From Turneriella sp942492915 (lineage in GTDB: Bacteria > Spirochaetota > Leptospiria > Turneriellales > Turneriellaceae), in assembly GCA_942492915.1 (NCBI GenBank), contig OW818662.1, positions 2,728,001 to 2,792,000 of the forward strand: a DNA stretch of 64,000 nucleotides, read 5' to 3'. Under the pieces are notes generated by a model. The model was not told the origin of the DNA. It searched no databases and saw nothing but the letters and a program-made list of their open reading frames with translations. The stretch's first letter is position 1. The number at the start of each line of letters is the position of its first letter. The position numbers and the translations under genes were made by a program. Positions 1-8,105 of this stretch are shown here, one piece after another.

Positions 1-1
1 T

Positions 2-841
2 GAGATGCCGGCAGACGAGCGACTGATCGCAGACGACGCTGCACTTCAGCGGTTTATTAATAACGTTGAACCCAAAGATCATTTCGAGATCATTGCTCCC
101 GCGCAGTGGCAGGCATTACAGGTACGCATGATCGAATGCGCACGCGAAATTCTGACCAGGGCGGCCGCGCGGCTGAAAACAATTAACCACTTCGGACGGC
201 TCTGGCCGATCAATTTCACAGCGAACGCAGCGATCGCGCGCGCCTGCGAGGACATCTCGGTACTCAAAGCTGCGAGCGTCCCAACAGCGTTGGTCATGGC
301 GGGGCCTTCTCTCGACAACCACATGGAAGCCCTGAAAGGCCACAACAACATCTGGGCGGCCGACACAGCACTGCCGGCACTGCTGCCCCGCGGTATCTAT
401 CCACAGGTGGTGTTCTCGGCAGATGGGGGGTTTGCAAGTCGCGAACACTTTGTGGCAGCGCTGCCTGCTCTGAGAGGGCATCGTGTGACACTCGTGTGCG
501 ATATGCTTGTGAATCCCGGGGTTATGCGCCTGCCGTTTGCGCGCACCCTCACCTATTCAAACTCGCACCCGCTGGTGCAACAGTTCTGCGAAACGCTGCG
601 CAGCGACCTGACAGAAATTGCCAACCCTGATGGGGATGTCGGCTCACTCATGAAAGCAGCATTTGCAAAATTTTTTGGCGACATGCCTGTAAAAATTTTT
701 GGGCACGATCGCGGCCATCGCCGCAAGGTCACACATGCCCGGGGCACTGCGTATTTCTCCCGCGTTTACGCGCGGCAGACACGCACATTCAATTCAGAGA
801 CATATATGCTGCAGCTCAGCCGGCGGTATGCACCGGTATAG
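2..841 (+). CDS. DUF115 / MptE-like protein, 5' end outside window
   Basis: About 280 residues visible. The stretch PTALVMAGPSLD near residue 92 is the glycine-rich motif of the DUF115 family (MptE-like, related to the spirochaetal and campylobacterial motility-associated Maf proteins). The later IFGHDRGHR and THARGT segments fit the family's second half. The frame is open to the left edge, and family members normally have a longer N-terminal part, so the first ATG at base 5 is probably internal and the gene partial. The 3' end overlaps the convergent TetR gene by 26 bases. The family has been linked to flagellin glycosylation and to pterin pyrophosphokinase activity; which applies here cannot be told from sequence. 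Confidence 0.7.
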   Translation, partial: EMPADERLIADDAALQRFINNVEPKDHFEIIAPAQWQALQVRMIECAREILTRAAARLKTINHFGRLWPINFTANAAIARACEDISVLKAASVPTALVMAGPSLDNHMEALKGHNNIWAADTALPALLPRGIYPQVVFSADGGFASREHFVAALPALRGHRVTLVCDMLVNPGVMRLPFARTLTYSNSHPLVQQFCETLRSDLTEIANPDGDVGSLMKAAFAKFFGDMPVKIFGHDRGHRRKVTHARGTAYFSRVYARQTRTFNSETYMLQLSRRYAPV

Positions 842-1562
842 CCGGTGTAGCCAGTTTACGCGCGAGCTCGACAGCCAATTGATCGATCTCAGGCGGCAAT
901 GCCGAATCAATCTTACGATTCACAGCATATGCTGCAACAAAATTTCTGAGCAAGAACTGCAACAGATCTTGCTGCGTCACATTCTTATACAGTTCGTCAT
1001 AGATTGAGCTGTCAGTATACGTTTCGCGGTGCATGAAGTAAAATGCGACCTGCGAGATGAGACTCCAGACGGCGAGCGTCGGGTTATTGCATTCGAGCTC
1101 GCCCGCAGCGATGCCGCGCTTGATCACCTCGGTCATGGCAGAAATACGCGGAACCAGATATTTTTGCGCGACGCGCTTCAGGTTGTTCTGGCCCGCTGCG
1201 AGTTCCCACGCGAGAATGCAGCGAAAAGAATCGCTCGCCGGGTCGCCGTGCTTTGCGAGAATCACTTTCAGAAAGACATGCACATGCTGCACCGAATTCA
1301 AAGGCGCAGAAGTGAGTTTCTGCACCAGCTGCTCGGTTTCGGTCAGCGAACCGTAGAGCGTATCGAGCACGGCATGATAGAGCGTTTCTTTGTCGTGAAA
1401 GTAATAGTGCAGCATCGCTTTGTTGACCTTGGCTGCCCGCGCAATGTGCTCGGTGCGCGCGCCGGCAAAGCCATGTTCGGCAAATTCATCGATCGCCGCG
1501 CGCAGAATTGCTTCGCGGGTTTTTGCCTCTGGTATGCGTGTTTTTTTTGTGCTGCCTGGCAT
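816..1562 (-). CDS. TetR/AcrR-family transcriptional regulator, probable regulator of RND/TolC efflux genes
   Basis: 248 residues. The N-terminal helix-turn-helix spans about residues 15-62 (ILRAAIDEFAEHGFAGARTE, then HYYFHDKETLY), the classical TetR signature; the rest is an all-helical ligand-binding and dimerisation domain. The ATG start is followed by a short basic leader. A 16-bp palindrome lies 51 bases upstream of the start, and the identical palindrome sits upstream of the RND pump at 10734 and the TolC channel at 29654, so this protein is the natural candidate to bind all three. Autoregulation and control of efflux are inferred from the shared site. The ligand is unknown. Confidence 0.9.
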   Translation of the reverse strand: MPGSTKKTRIPEAKTREAILRAAIDEFAEHGFAGARTEHIARAAKVNKAMLHYYFHDKETLYHAVLDTLYGSLTETEQLVQKLTSAPLNSVQHVHVFLKVILAKHGDPASDSFRCILAWELAAGQNNLKRVAQKYLVPRISAMTEVIKRGIAAGELECNNPTLAVWSLISQVAFYFMHRETYTDSSIYDELYKNVTQQDLLQFLLRNFVAAYAVNRKIDSALPPEIDQLAVELARKLATPAIPVHTAG

Positions 1563-1578
1563 ATCGCCCTACGTATTC

Positions 1579-1629
1579 AATATACAGCACAGATGAAATC
1601 CTACCCAAAAAAATTAACCAAATGGTTAA
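1579..1629 (-). promoter_or_regulatory. TetR operator and promoter of the tetR gene
   Basis: Positions 1614-1629 hold a perfect inverted repeat, TTAACCA and TGGTTAA around a 2-base centre. On the minus strand it is followed by seven T (1607-1613), a TTGGGT -35-like hexamer overlapping the end of the T run, and TATATT (1579-1584) 18 bases further on. The start codon is 16 bases below the -10. The same arrangement recurs at 10677 and 29704. Confidence 0.8.
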
Positions 1630-1674
1630 CATTTTCAAATGAGGATTGTACGCCGTCATGAGCCTGGCAATAAA

Positions 1675-1694
1675 AAAGGCCCCGAAGGGCCTTT
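1675..1694 (-). terminator. Rho-independent terminator of rpmA
   Basis: An 8-bp stem (1675-1682 with 1687-1694) closes on a TTCG tetraloop when read on the minus strand and runs directly into a run of six T. It is a textbook intrinsic terminator placed 23 bases after the rpmA stop codon, and a useful contrast with the U-less hairpins elsewhere in the window. Confidence 0.85.
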
Positions 1695-1717
1695 CGTGGT
1701 TTTGACCGATCTGATGA

Positions 1718-1978
1718 TCAGCCAGCGACCGGATAAACTGAAATTTTCTGGCGGTGCTTGTCGACGCGCTCAAACTTCACGACACCCGGAATCGTCGTGA
1801 AAAGCGAATCGTCTTTTGCGCGCAGTACGTTTTTACCAGCGTGAAAAACCGTGCCGTGCTGGCGTACGATGATCGAGCCTGCTTTAACAAACTGGCCACC
1901 GGAAGCTTTGAGCCCGAGACGCTGTGAGTTGGAATCGCGGCCGTTTTTCGATGAACCGCCACCTTTCTTGTGTGCCAT
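1718..1978 (-). CDS. rpmA: 50S ribosomal protein L27
   Basis: 86 residues, the usual L27 length. It begins MAHKKGGGSSKNGRDS, the conserved flexible tail that reaches towards the peptidyl-transferase centre, and carries the basic GTVFHAGKNV core. There is no Firmicutes-type cleaved N-terminal extension. L21 (rplU) normally lies directly upstream, but here the next reading frame upstream is a small YjfB-like protein, so rplU is separated or lost from this locus. A strong intrinsic terminator follows the stop. Confidence 0.97.
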   Translation of the reverse strand: MAHKKGGGSSKNGRDSNSQRLGLKASGGQFVKAGSIIVRQHGTVFHAGKNVLRAKDDSLFTTIPGVVKFERVDKHRQKISVYPVAG

Positions 1979-2024
1979 GCGCCAGTTTTCCGGGACGAAA
2001 TGGGGTGTAAAGAATGTTCGCGGT

Positions 2025-2159
2025 TCAGGCCATCACGTCGATCATCGACGCGGCAGACGCATTCGCTTGCTGCATGGCCTTTTCGGCAATTGTCGCCTTC
2101 AGCATCTTCTCGGTGAAGCGCAGCTGCAACTGCATCAGATCTGCCGGTAATTCGACCAT
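2025..2159 (-). CDS. 44-residue YjfB-like putative motility protein
   Basis: A short frame upstream of rpmA encodes 44 residues (MVELPADLMQLQLRFTEKML, ending MIDVMA). The layout, an amphipathic helix, then a KAMQQAN segment, then a hydrophobic MIDVM end, resembles the YjfB putative motility protein family. The stop lies 46 bases before the rpmA start, so the two may be co-transcribed. No strong Shine-Dalgarno is seen. The family match is by eye and the function of YjfB proteins is itself unclear. Confidence 0.5.
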   Translation of the reverse strand: MVELPADLMQLQLRFTEKMLKATIAEKAMQQANASAASMIDVMA

Positions 2160-2305
2160 CTGTGATTGAAGTAAAATGTCTCCACTTATCCTCATGGTTG
2201 CATCTCGGTCGAAACCGGCAAAGCCTGAAGCCTTTTTTCAAAAAAATTGTGTACGACCTCTGGCCCTTACCCTGCGCTATGCCCTATGCGTTTATGGGAG
2301 CAAAG

Positions 2306-2926
2306 GTGAACCGAAACCGGGCCATCTGGGAAATTCGAAACGAAAAGAACAAGGCCAGCGTGCGCTGGGTGCTGGTGCTGGGCATCGGCGGCTACCTGAG
2401 TTACCTGCTCTTTGCCGGCAAGGCTTCGGCGATTGGCAGCGCTCCCATTTTTAACTCCACCTACATTCTAAGTATACTGTCATTTGCCATCGTATTCAAT
2501 GGCGCGGTTGCCTGGCATGTGCACCTGGCCTCTGCCCGCGAAAGCATCGGGCGGTCTGTGAAATACATTACGATGGCGGTCGACTTTCTGCTCGTCGCGC
2601 TCGTGCTGGTGCCGACCGGCGGTAGCACCAGCTTGCTCTACCCGCTCAACTACGTGATTATCGTCTCGAACGCTTTGCGTTACGGCATGAGCGTCGCCAT
2701 CGCTGGTACGCTGATCATGAATGTATTCTATCTCGCGGTACTGGCGCTGCAGTATTATCCGCAGACTGAGATTCCCGGTTTTCATCAAGAGGTGCTTAAA
2801 ATTGCCGGTTTCTGGCTTGTGGGTGTTTACACAGGCTACCTGTCACGGCGCTACGAAATTCTGCGCGGCGAAGTTGAACGCTACCAGGAACTTCTCGCGA
2901 ACGCGCTCAAGAATAATGCAACCTGA
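2306..2926 (+). CDS. Polytopic membrane protein resembling an isolated sensor input domain
   Basis: About 206 residues if translation starts at the GTG at 2306, which has GGGAG five bases upstream; the frame stays open to 2162 but the extra N-terminus looks non-coding. Roughly six membrane helices are visible (VRWVLVLGIGGYLSYLLF, then ILSILSFAIVFNGAVAW, VDFLLVALVLVP, and three more), followed by a short charged helix, YLSRRYEILRGEVERYQEL. This matches the membrane input module of some histidine kinases and cyclases, ending where the coiled coil to an output domain would begin, but no output domain follows. It overlaps the next gene by 11 bases, so the two are probably translationally coupled. 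Function unknown. Confidence 0.65.
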   Translation: MNRNRAIWEIRNEKNKASVRWVLVLGIGGYLSYLLFAGKASAIGSAPIFNSTYILSILSFAIVFNGAVAWHVHLASARESIGRSVKYITMAVDFLLVALVLVPTGGSTSLLYPLNYVIIVSNALRYGMSVAIAGTLIMNVFYLAVLALQYYPQTEIPGFHQEVLKIAGFWLVGVYTGYLSRRYEILRGEVERYQELLANALKNNAT

Positions 2927-3296
2927 AAAGCGAGAGCCGGTCGAACCGCAGGGTGAATTCGAAGCGCGTGTCGAGCGCAGCCTCAGACGCGGAAACATCA
3001 ATTTTGATTTTCTAAATCCCGTTCAACTGCGCGACAGTGAAACGCCGATCGAAGCGGATCGCCGATCACTCTCGCGCAGCGGCAAACGCGGCCTGTTCAA
3101 CCGCGGCCGTAAACCACGCGTGTTCTCTGATTGGTATACGGGCCTCTGGCTCGCTGCGGTAGTCTGCAGCATAGGCGGATTAACCCTCGTGTGGAACTCG
3201 GCGCACTTTCTGGCGTTACTCGCCGTGCCCTTCTTACTCAGCACGGCACTCGCTTCGCTCATTATGTTCGGGCTTTTTCTCGCTCGTCCGCGCTAG
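2916..3296 (+). CDS. Small two-helix membrane protein, unknown function
   Basis: 126 residues starting at the ATG inside the end of the upstream gene. The first 70 residues are charged and probably cytoplasmic (MQPEKREPVEPQGEFEARVE), followed by two C-terminal membrane helices at about 75-95 and 98-120 (WLAAVVCSIGGLTLVW and LALLAVPFLLSTALASLIMF). No family recognised. The coupling to the polytopic protein at 2306 suggests the two act together. Confidence 0.65.
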   Translation: MQPEKREPVEPQGEFEARVERSLRRGNINFDFLNPVQLRDSETPIEADRRSLSRSGKRGLFNRGRKPRVFSDWYTGLWLAAVVCSIGGLTLVWNSAHFLALLAVPFLLSTALASLIMFGLFLARPR

Positions 3297-3321
3297 AGTA
3301 GCACCGACCAGTGGGCGGCGC

Positions 3322-4038
3322 TCAGCGCGAGCGAGAATTCAAAATTTCATTCGCGCGAAAACACAACATGTCGAGTGTCTCTTCAACGTGTTTACTCTGC
3401 GCGGCGAGCGCCGCCTCGCTCAGATCAGCCGGCGGATAGATGGGTTCGCCAATCACAAATGCAACCCGCGAGAAGGGCAGCGGCAGAGAAAAATCGTCCC
3501 AGTTGGCACCGACGACGCGGCGGGAAAAACTTGCGCCGATCGGCACGACCACGCTGCCCGCCTTCGCTGCCATATAAATAACACCTGGCTTTGCTTCGTA
3601 GATTGGGCCGTGCGGGCCGTCGGGAGCAACGATTGCAGGCGTACCGCTTTGTATTTTCTTGATGAAGTTCAACACGCCCGCAGACTGTTTTCCGAGAGAA
3701 GCATCAAGAACGTCGAAACCGAGCGCCCGCAGGGTCTTGAGTCCCACCTCGCGAAAGAAGTGTGTCCAGCTGCGCTCGTAAGCCTCGGTACGCGGATGAT
3801 CAGAGTAGATGCAGAAGTGGCGGTGGTGCAGAGAGAACACCGCAGCGGTGACGAACGTATGCCAGACCGCGACAATGTGGTTCTGCTTTGCCGCCCTGAG
3901 CAGCCGCAGGTGGTCTTCGCCTTCGATCTCAAAGCGCAGCGTTGATTCATAGATCGACACCAGTACAGCTGAGAGCGCAGCGATAAAACTCGTCACTGCC
4001 CGATAAAAAGTTCGCCTAACGGGATTCTTGGGCAACAT
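3322..4038 (-). CDS. DUF374 lysophospholipid acyltransferase-like protein
   Basis: About 238 residues from the ATG at 4038; a TTG at 4080 is an alternative start. The order of motifs AVWHTFVT, CIYSDHPRTEAY, VAPDGPHGPIYEAKPGVIYM and VVVPIGASFS is that of the DUF374 branch of the lysophospholipid/lipid A acyltransferases, in which WH and DGP-GP replace the usual HX4D and EGTR blocks. The N-terminal hydrophobic helix (TSFIAALSAVLVSIYES) fits a membrane-anchored enzyme. Likely role: acyl transfer in envelope lipid synthesis. Divergent from the GHKL gene. Confidence 0.85.
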   Translation of the reverse strand: MLPKNPVRRTFYRAVTSFIAALSAVLVSIYESTLRFEIEGEDHLRLLRAAKQNHIVAVWHTFVTAAVFSLHHRHFCIYSDHPRTEAYERSWTHFFREVGLKTLRALGFDVLDASLGKQSAGVLNFIKKIQSGTPAIVAPDGPHGPIYEAKPGVIYMAAKAGSVVVPIGASFSRRVVGANWDDFSLPLPFSRVAFVIGEPIYPPADLSEAALAAQSKHVEETLDMLCFRANEILNSRSR

Positions 4039-4125
4039 GGTTCTGTGCGACAATAATACAAAGGGGTTTGCCAAAGGCAAACAAGTTTCGACTTGCTATT
4101 TCAGCCGCGTATCGGAATTTACCCT

Positions 4126-4803
4126 ATGCTCTCGCTCGCAGAACGCATCGATAACGCCATTCAGAAGAACCAATCGATCAAGGTTCGTGCGTATGCGCTT
4201 CTGCCCGAAACAGAAAAAGACCTGAATCTTATTATACTCCGACTGCTCAATAAGTACAACAAGCTCGATATGACCGCGACGCTGTATACCTGCATCAAAG
4301 AGCTGGCGGTGAACGGCGCAAAAGCCAATATCAAACGTATCCTTTTCGACGAGGTCAAGATAGACCTTGAAAACGAATCAGACTACCGCCGGGGCCTTGA
4401 AATCTTTCGCGACAAGCTGACCGACAAGTTTATCAACGAATACGCGCAAAAGGCGAAAGACCGGGGCCTTTTTGTCGACGTAAAGTTTGAATACGACGAC
4501 GACAAACTCATCGTAGAAGTGCTGAACAACAGCGCGCTCACAAAGCGCGAAGACGAGCGTGTGCGCGAAAAATTTCGTGACGGCCTCAAATATGACAATA
4601 TCGGCGAATTGTATATGGACATGCAAGATAACCAAGAAGGCGCCGGCATGGGTATTGCGCTGATTCTCATGATGCTCAAGTCTGAGGGTGTTGATCCGCA
4701 CTTTTTCACCATCTACAGCGACTACCAGAACAAAACCATAGCCAAAATTACTTTTCCGATGACACAACACTACCAGAGCGACCGCGCCGAATTTAAGAAG
4801 TAA
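4126..4803 (+). CDS. Stand-alone GHKL-type ATP-binding protein
   Basis: About 225 residues from the ATG at 4126 (a TTG at 4093 is possible). The N box is CIKELAVNGAKAN near residue 60 and the glycine-rich G2-like loop is EGAGMGIALILMMLK near 175, both typical of GHKL ATPases. No phosphoacceptor histidine domain, membrane segment or receiver is present, so it is not a complete sensor kinase. It could be a regulatory kinase of the anti-sigma type, or a signalling ATPase whose partners lie elsewhere. The outer-membrane barrel gene follows after only 7 bases, which suggests an operon. Confidence 0.75.
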   Translation: MLSLAERIDNAIQKNQSIKVRAYALLPETEKDLNLIILRLLNKYNKLDMTATLYTCIKELAVNGAKANIKRILFDEVKIDLENESDYRRGLEIFRDKLTDKFINEYAQKAKDRGLFVDVKFEYDDDKLIVEVLNNSALTKREDERVREKFRDGLKYDNIGELYMDMQDNQEGAGMGIALILMMLKSEGVDPHFFTIYSDYQNKTIAKITFPMTQHYQSDRAEFKK

Positions 4804-4810
4804 GGCGGCC

Positions 4811-6553
4811 GTGACGCGTTTCTTTTTCGGCTGCCTTTGGGCCGCCGTCGCATTGGCAACCACCGCCTGCGATCGCTACGACGACGCCGTAGCCAAACTG
4901 CCCGACGGCATCGCAGCAACGTTCAACGCACCTGCAGGCCATGACAAGAAGCCCGGCCTGCTCTCAGAAGTATTAACCGTCGGCACCATAACCGTACTCA
5001 ACCAGACAGTTTTACCCGACGAAGACTTTTTCGCACCGCTCGTCAACAATCTGCACTTCACCACAACTAAACAGACGATTCGTGACCAGCTCAACTTTGC
5101 CGAAGGCGACAAGATAGAACGCTGGCAACTTTATGACGCAGAGCGTTACGTGCGCATGCTCGACCCGGTGAAGCAGGCAAAGATTATTGAGAAAAAAAAC
5201 GAACAGACAGGGAAGACCGATCTGACAATTGTAACACGCGATCGCCTGTCTGCCTACGTGCGTGGCGGCGGCTCGGGCACCGGCGGGTACACGAACTTCG
5301 GAATGCAGGTCGGTGAGACGAGCCTCTTTGGACGGCTCTACAATATCGGCGCGACATACAGCCGCGAAAACTTTCGCGACTTCATAGGCTTTAGCGCGGG
5401 CAAACAACGTATCGCCGGCACGAAATGGGAAATGGGCGTGAGCACAGTCGACGGGTTTTCAGATTCGCGGCACAACTATACAGGCAAAGGCATTTACATC
5501 GCGCATCCGTTTGTCGTCGACGGACAGCGCCATGCATTCAGCGCCGGCGCCGGGTTCTCGCAAGGCGTACTCTACGAATACCTGGGTTCGGGAATTCGCA
5601 CCGGGCTCAACACGGCGAACGGCCGGCAGTTCGGGCTCATCTTTCGTTCGCGCACCGAATCCTTTTCAGCCAACTACCTTTATGGTATTGGAACCAAGAA
5701 CCGCATTGAGTTTGGCCCTGGCATTCAGCGTTCAGTCAGCCAATCATACTTCATCGCGCCGCAAGACCAATACACGCTCGCCGACACCCCCGAACTGGCA
5801 GTCTCTCAGGCATCAAAAACTTTTTATCAGAACGAACAATTTTCGACGCACGCTGTTTCTTTCACGATAAATACGCGCAACGGTGACTTTGTACCCATGT
5901 CAAATTTTCGGCGCTACCTGTTTGTCGAAGACCAATTCGAGGGCTTACGTACATCTACCTCGGTCAGCCATGCGAACCCGGCGTTCGGCCTGTCTGACCA
6001 CTACACGCGGCCCGGCTTTGCCGCAAGCTACCAGAAAAATCTGCTGGCGAAACAGCTGCGCGTCGAAGCGGCAATCGGCCGCTCGGCTGCGTTCTGGCTC
6101 AACCGTTACGATGCTCCCCGCGATGATGCCTGGCAGACTGACGGGCGCCTGTTCTGGTTCATGAGCTACGGTACGCTTGCGGTGAGGCAATATACCTCGG
6201 CAGGGAACAACCTCAGCATCACGGCGCGCAACCAGATTGCCGGCGAGTTCACGCGCGGCTTTTATTACGGCTCAATCACGCCAAGCGCGGGGTCTCTGAG
6301 TTCATTCGAGTACCGGTCACCCGCACTGCGCCTGCCCTACATTCTGCTTGCAGGTGTTGCGTTCTTCGACTTCGCCGGCGTGGGCGCCAATCTGCAGAAC
6401 CTCACGTTTCACCCGATCGTCGGTCTCGGCCTGCGTTCGATGCTGTACGAATTTGACAACAACGTGTTTCGACTCGATTTCGGCTTCAACCTCAATGACG
6501 AAGGCCTGAGTTTCCTGAACGCGATGCAATTTGGCCTGAGTCAGACTTTCTAA
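4811..6553 (+). CDS. Outer-membrane beta-barrel with N-terminal POTRA-like segment, possible lipoprotein
   Basis: 580 residues from a GTG start with AAGGCGG just upstream. A signal sequence ends in ALATTAC, a plausible lipobox with Cys20. Residues about 55-135 have POTRA character (VGTITVLNQTVLPDEDFF, a helix, then LTIVTRDRLSAYV). The remainder is a long run of alternating aromatic and polar strands, ending in LSQTF with the terminal Phe expected of BAM substrates. The layout is that of a small Omp85/BamA-like or patatin-type barrel with a single POTRA. The cargo or role is unknown. The following 9-bp hairpin may end the transcript. Confidence 0.75.
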   Translation: MTRFFFGCLWAAVALATTACDRYDDAVAKLPDGIAATFNAPAGHDKKPGLLSEVLTVGTITVLNQTVLPDEDFFAPLVNNLHFTTTKQTIRDQLNFAEGDKIERWQLYDAERYVRMLDPVKQAKIIEKKNEQTGKTDLTIVTRDRLSAYVRGGGSGTGGYTNFGMQVGETSLFGRLYNIGATYSRENFRDFIGFSAGKQRIAGTKWEMGVSTVDGFSDSRHNYTGKGIYIAHPFVVDGQRHAFSAGAGFSQGVLYEYLGSGIRTGLNTANGRQFGLIFRSRTESFSANYLYGIGTKNRIEFGPGIQRSVSQSYFIAPQDQYTLADTPELAVSQASKTFYQNEQFSTHAVSFTINTRNGDFVPMSNFRRYLFVEDQFEGLRTSTSVSHANPAFGLSDHYTRPGFAASYQKNLLAKQLRVEAAIGRSAAFWLNRYDAPRDDAWQTDGRLFWFMSYGTLAVRQYTSAGNNLSITARNQIAGEFTRGFYYGSITPSAGSLSSFEYRSPALRLPYILLAGVAFFDFAGVGANLQNLTFHPIVGLGLRSMLYEFDNNVFRLDFGFNLNDEGLSFLNAMQFGLSQTF

Positions 6554-6574
6554 GCCTTTCGCAGAGCGAAAGGC
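6554..6574 (+). terminator. Intergenic hairpin after the outer-membrane barrel gene
   Basis: Perfect 9-bp inverted repeat GCCTTTCGC / GCGAAAGGC around a 3-base AGA loop, starting right after the stop codon at 6553. No T run follows, so termination by this hairpin alone is uncertain; it may instead protect the 3' end. Confidence 0.5.
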
Positions 6575-6617
6575 GTGAAACGCGTGACGCCCTGCCCCGC
6601 ACGGTCATCTTTCCCCC

Positions 6618-7097
6618 GTGTTCTGGTTACGCTCTGCTCTGCTCTACCTCGGTGTCACTGCCCTGATCGGCGGTGCCATCTGGCTCTTCTGGGGCAAAAC
6701 AATCGAAATGGAATGGAAAAAGGTCACGGCTGCAAATCCGCAGATCAAAAAAAGCCAGGCGGATCTCGAAAAGAAAGCAAAAGCGGCGCTGCCGAAAGAA
6801 GTCGCGGCGCCCAAACTACCCCAAAACGCCGCTGCCGAATGGAATAAGGCCAAAAGCGGTGCAGTCAGCCTGATCGACCTGCACGCCAATGAAAACCGGC
6901 GTGAAATACAGACGGCGCTGAACGCGCATGATGCGCGCACGGTCGAAATTCTCACGACCCTGCGCATCAAGAGGCCCGCGGCTATCGCGCCCCCAACGGG
7001 TGCACCTGAGGCGCCGCCTGTAAAGAAGGCCGAGCCTCCGGTGGTCACGAAGCCACAGAAGAAGGCGCAAGAAAAAAAGCTGCGGCCGATGATCTAG
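6618..7097 (+). CDS. Membrane-anchored periplasmic or cytoplasmic protein with Pro/Lys-rich tail
   Basis: 159 residues from a GTG start. One N-terminal membrane helix (ALLYLGVTALIGGAIWLFW), a helical middle of about 80 residues rich in Lys and Ala, and a Pro/Ala/Lys-rich C-terminus. No recognised domain. It lies 64 bases downstream of the barrel gene on the same strand with a hairpin between, so it may be in the same operon. Function unknown. Confidence 0.6.
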   Translation: MFWLRSALLYLGVTALIGGAIWLFWGKTIEMEWKKVTAANPQIKKSQADLEKKAKAALPKEVAAPKLPQNAAAEWNKAKSGAVSLIDLHANENRREIQTALNAHDARTVEILTTLRIKRPAAIAPPTGAPEAPPVKKAEPPVVTKPQKKAQEKKLRPMI

Positions 7098-7139
7098 CAG
7101 TCTCCTGAAAAAGGAAACTGACAGCAGGCGGAACGACAA

Positions 7140-8105
7140 CTAATTAGTCGGGGGTACCACGACCTTAATCGCCGCAGGCAAAATACTGAACTCTGCGGGG
7201 CATTCACCGGGCATTTCGCCGTCAGAATCGATGAGCGCACGGGTAGCAGAACGTATTGTTACGTGTTTCGCCCGGTAGACATTAATATTCTTCTCGAAAA
7301 TATGCGTACCTTTACGCAGCTTCTGCATTTTCGCGACCATCTCTAACTTACTCATTTGCCCCAGCATCACGACGTCAAAAAGGCCGTCGTCGCACTCGGC
7401 GTCGGGGGCGATCTTCATGCCACTGCCAAAATATTTGCCGAGCGCCACAACTATGCCATTGTATTCACCGTCGAATTTCTGCTTCTTGTCGAGCGTGACT
7501 TCGAGCTGCTTGTTCTTGTAGCCGACAAGACCACGCAAGGTGGCGATCTGGTAAGAGAGAAAAGCGCCGAGCTTCTTGCCCTGGCGTTCGAGAATATCAA
7601 CCACTTCACCACCAATACCGACGTCGGCGATATTGATAAACACGCGCTTTGTCTTCTTGCCGTTATTGCCTACAAATTCGATGAGGCCCGCATCGACCGT
7701 GCGTGTTTTTTTCGTCTGCAGAATCTGCAACGCAATCGCCGATGCACGCGGAATACCGAGTGTCCTGGCATAGTCGCTGCCAGAACCTGCAGGTAAGATG
7801 CCGAGCGCTGGCGCCTGCTTGAGGGGCTTTAAAGCCTTACCATTTGCGTCAAAAAAACCCGCTGCGACTTCGCTGATGGTGCCATCACCACCGACGGCGA
7901 CGATGAGCTCGGCGCCCGCTTTGACCGCAGCGCGCGAAAGCTCGGTCGCATGCTCTTTGCGCTCGGTATACTGAATCTGTGCATTGCCATAGATCGACGC
8001 AATATCGGCCAGTAGCTGCTTGAGTTGTTTTTCTGATTTGCCGCCACCCGCCTGCGGGTTTACAATAAAGACAGCAGAATCAGTACGTTGCTTTCGGCTT
8101 GCCAT
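7140..8105 (-). CDS. Diacylglycerol/lipid kinase family protein (YegS-like)
   Basis: 321 residues. NPQAGGGKS at 16-24, the catalytic VGGDGT at 71-76 and GILPAGSGSDYA at 102-113 are the three diagnostic motifs of the DAGK catalytic domain shared by YegS, DgkB and sphingosine kinases. The C-terminal half carries the beta-sandwich (IVVALGKYFGSGMKIAP, DGLFDVVML). Phosphorylation of a lipid alcohol with ATP is expected; the substrate cannot be deduced. Its ATG abuts the stop codon of the upstream lipoprotein gene with no gap, so the two genes form an operon. Confidence 0.9.
   Translation of the reverse strand: MASRKQRTDSAVFIVNPQAGGGKSEKQLKQLLADIASIYGNAQIQYTERKEHATELSRAAVKAGAELIVAVGGDGTISEVAAGFFDANGKALKPLKQAPALGILPAGSGSDYARTLGIPRASAIALQILQTKKTRTVDAGLIEFVGNNGKKTKRVFINIADVGIGGEVVDILERQGKKLGAFLSYQIATLRGLVGYKNKQLEVTLDKKQKFDGEYNGIVVALGKYFGSGMKIAPDAECDDGLFDVVMLGQMSKLEMVAKMQKLRKGTHIFEKNINVYRAKHVTIRSATRALIDSDGEMPGECPAEFSILPAAIKVVVPPTN

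Noticed and set aside
1777..2241. Possible rplU (L21) upstream of rpmA
   Set aside because: The minus-strand frame here has no L21 motif and overlaps rpmA in another frame; the credible coding sequence is the 44-residue YjfB-like frame.
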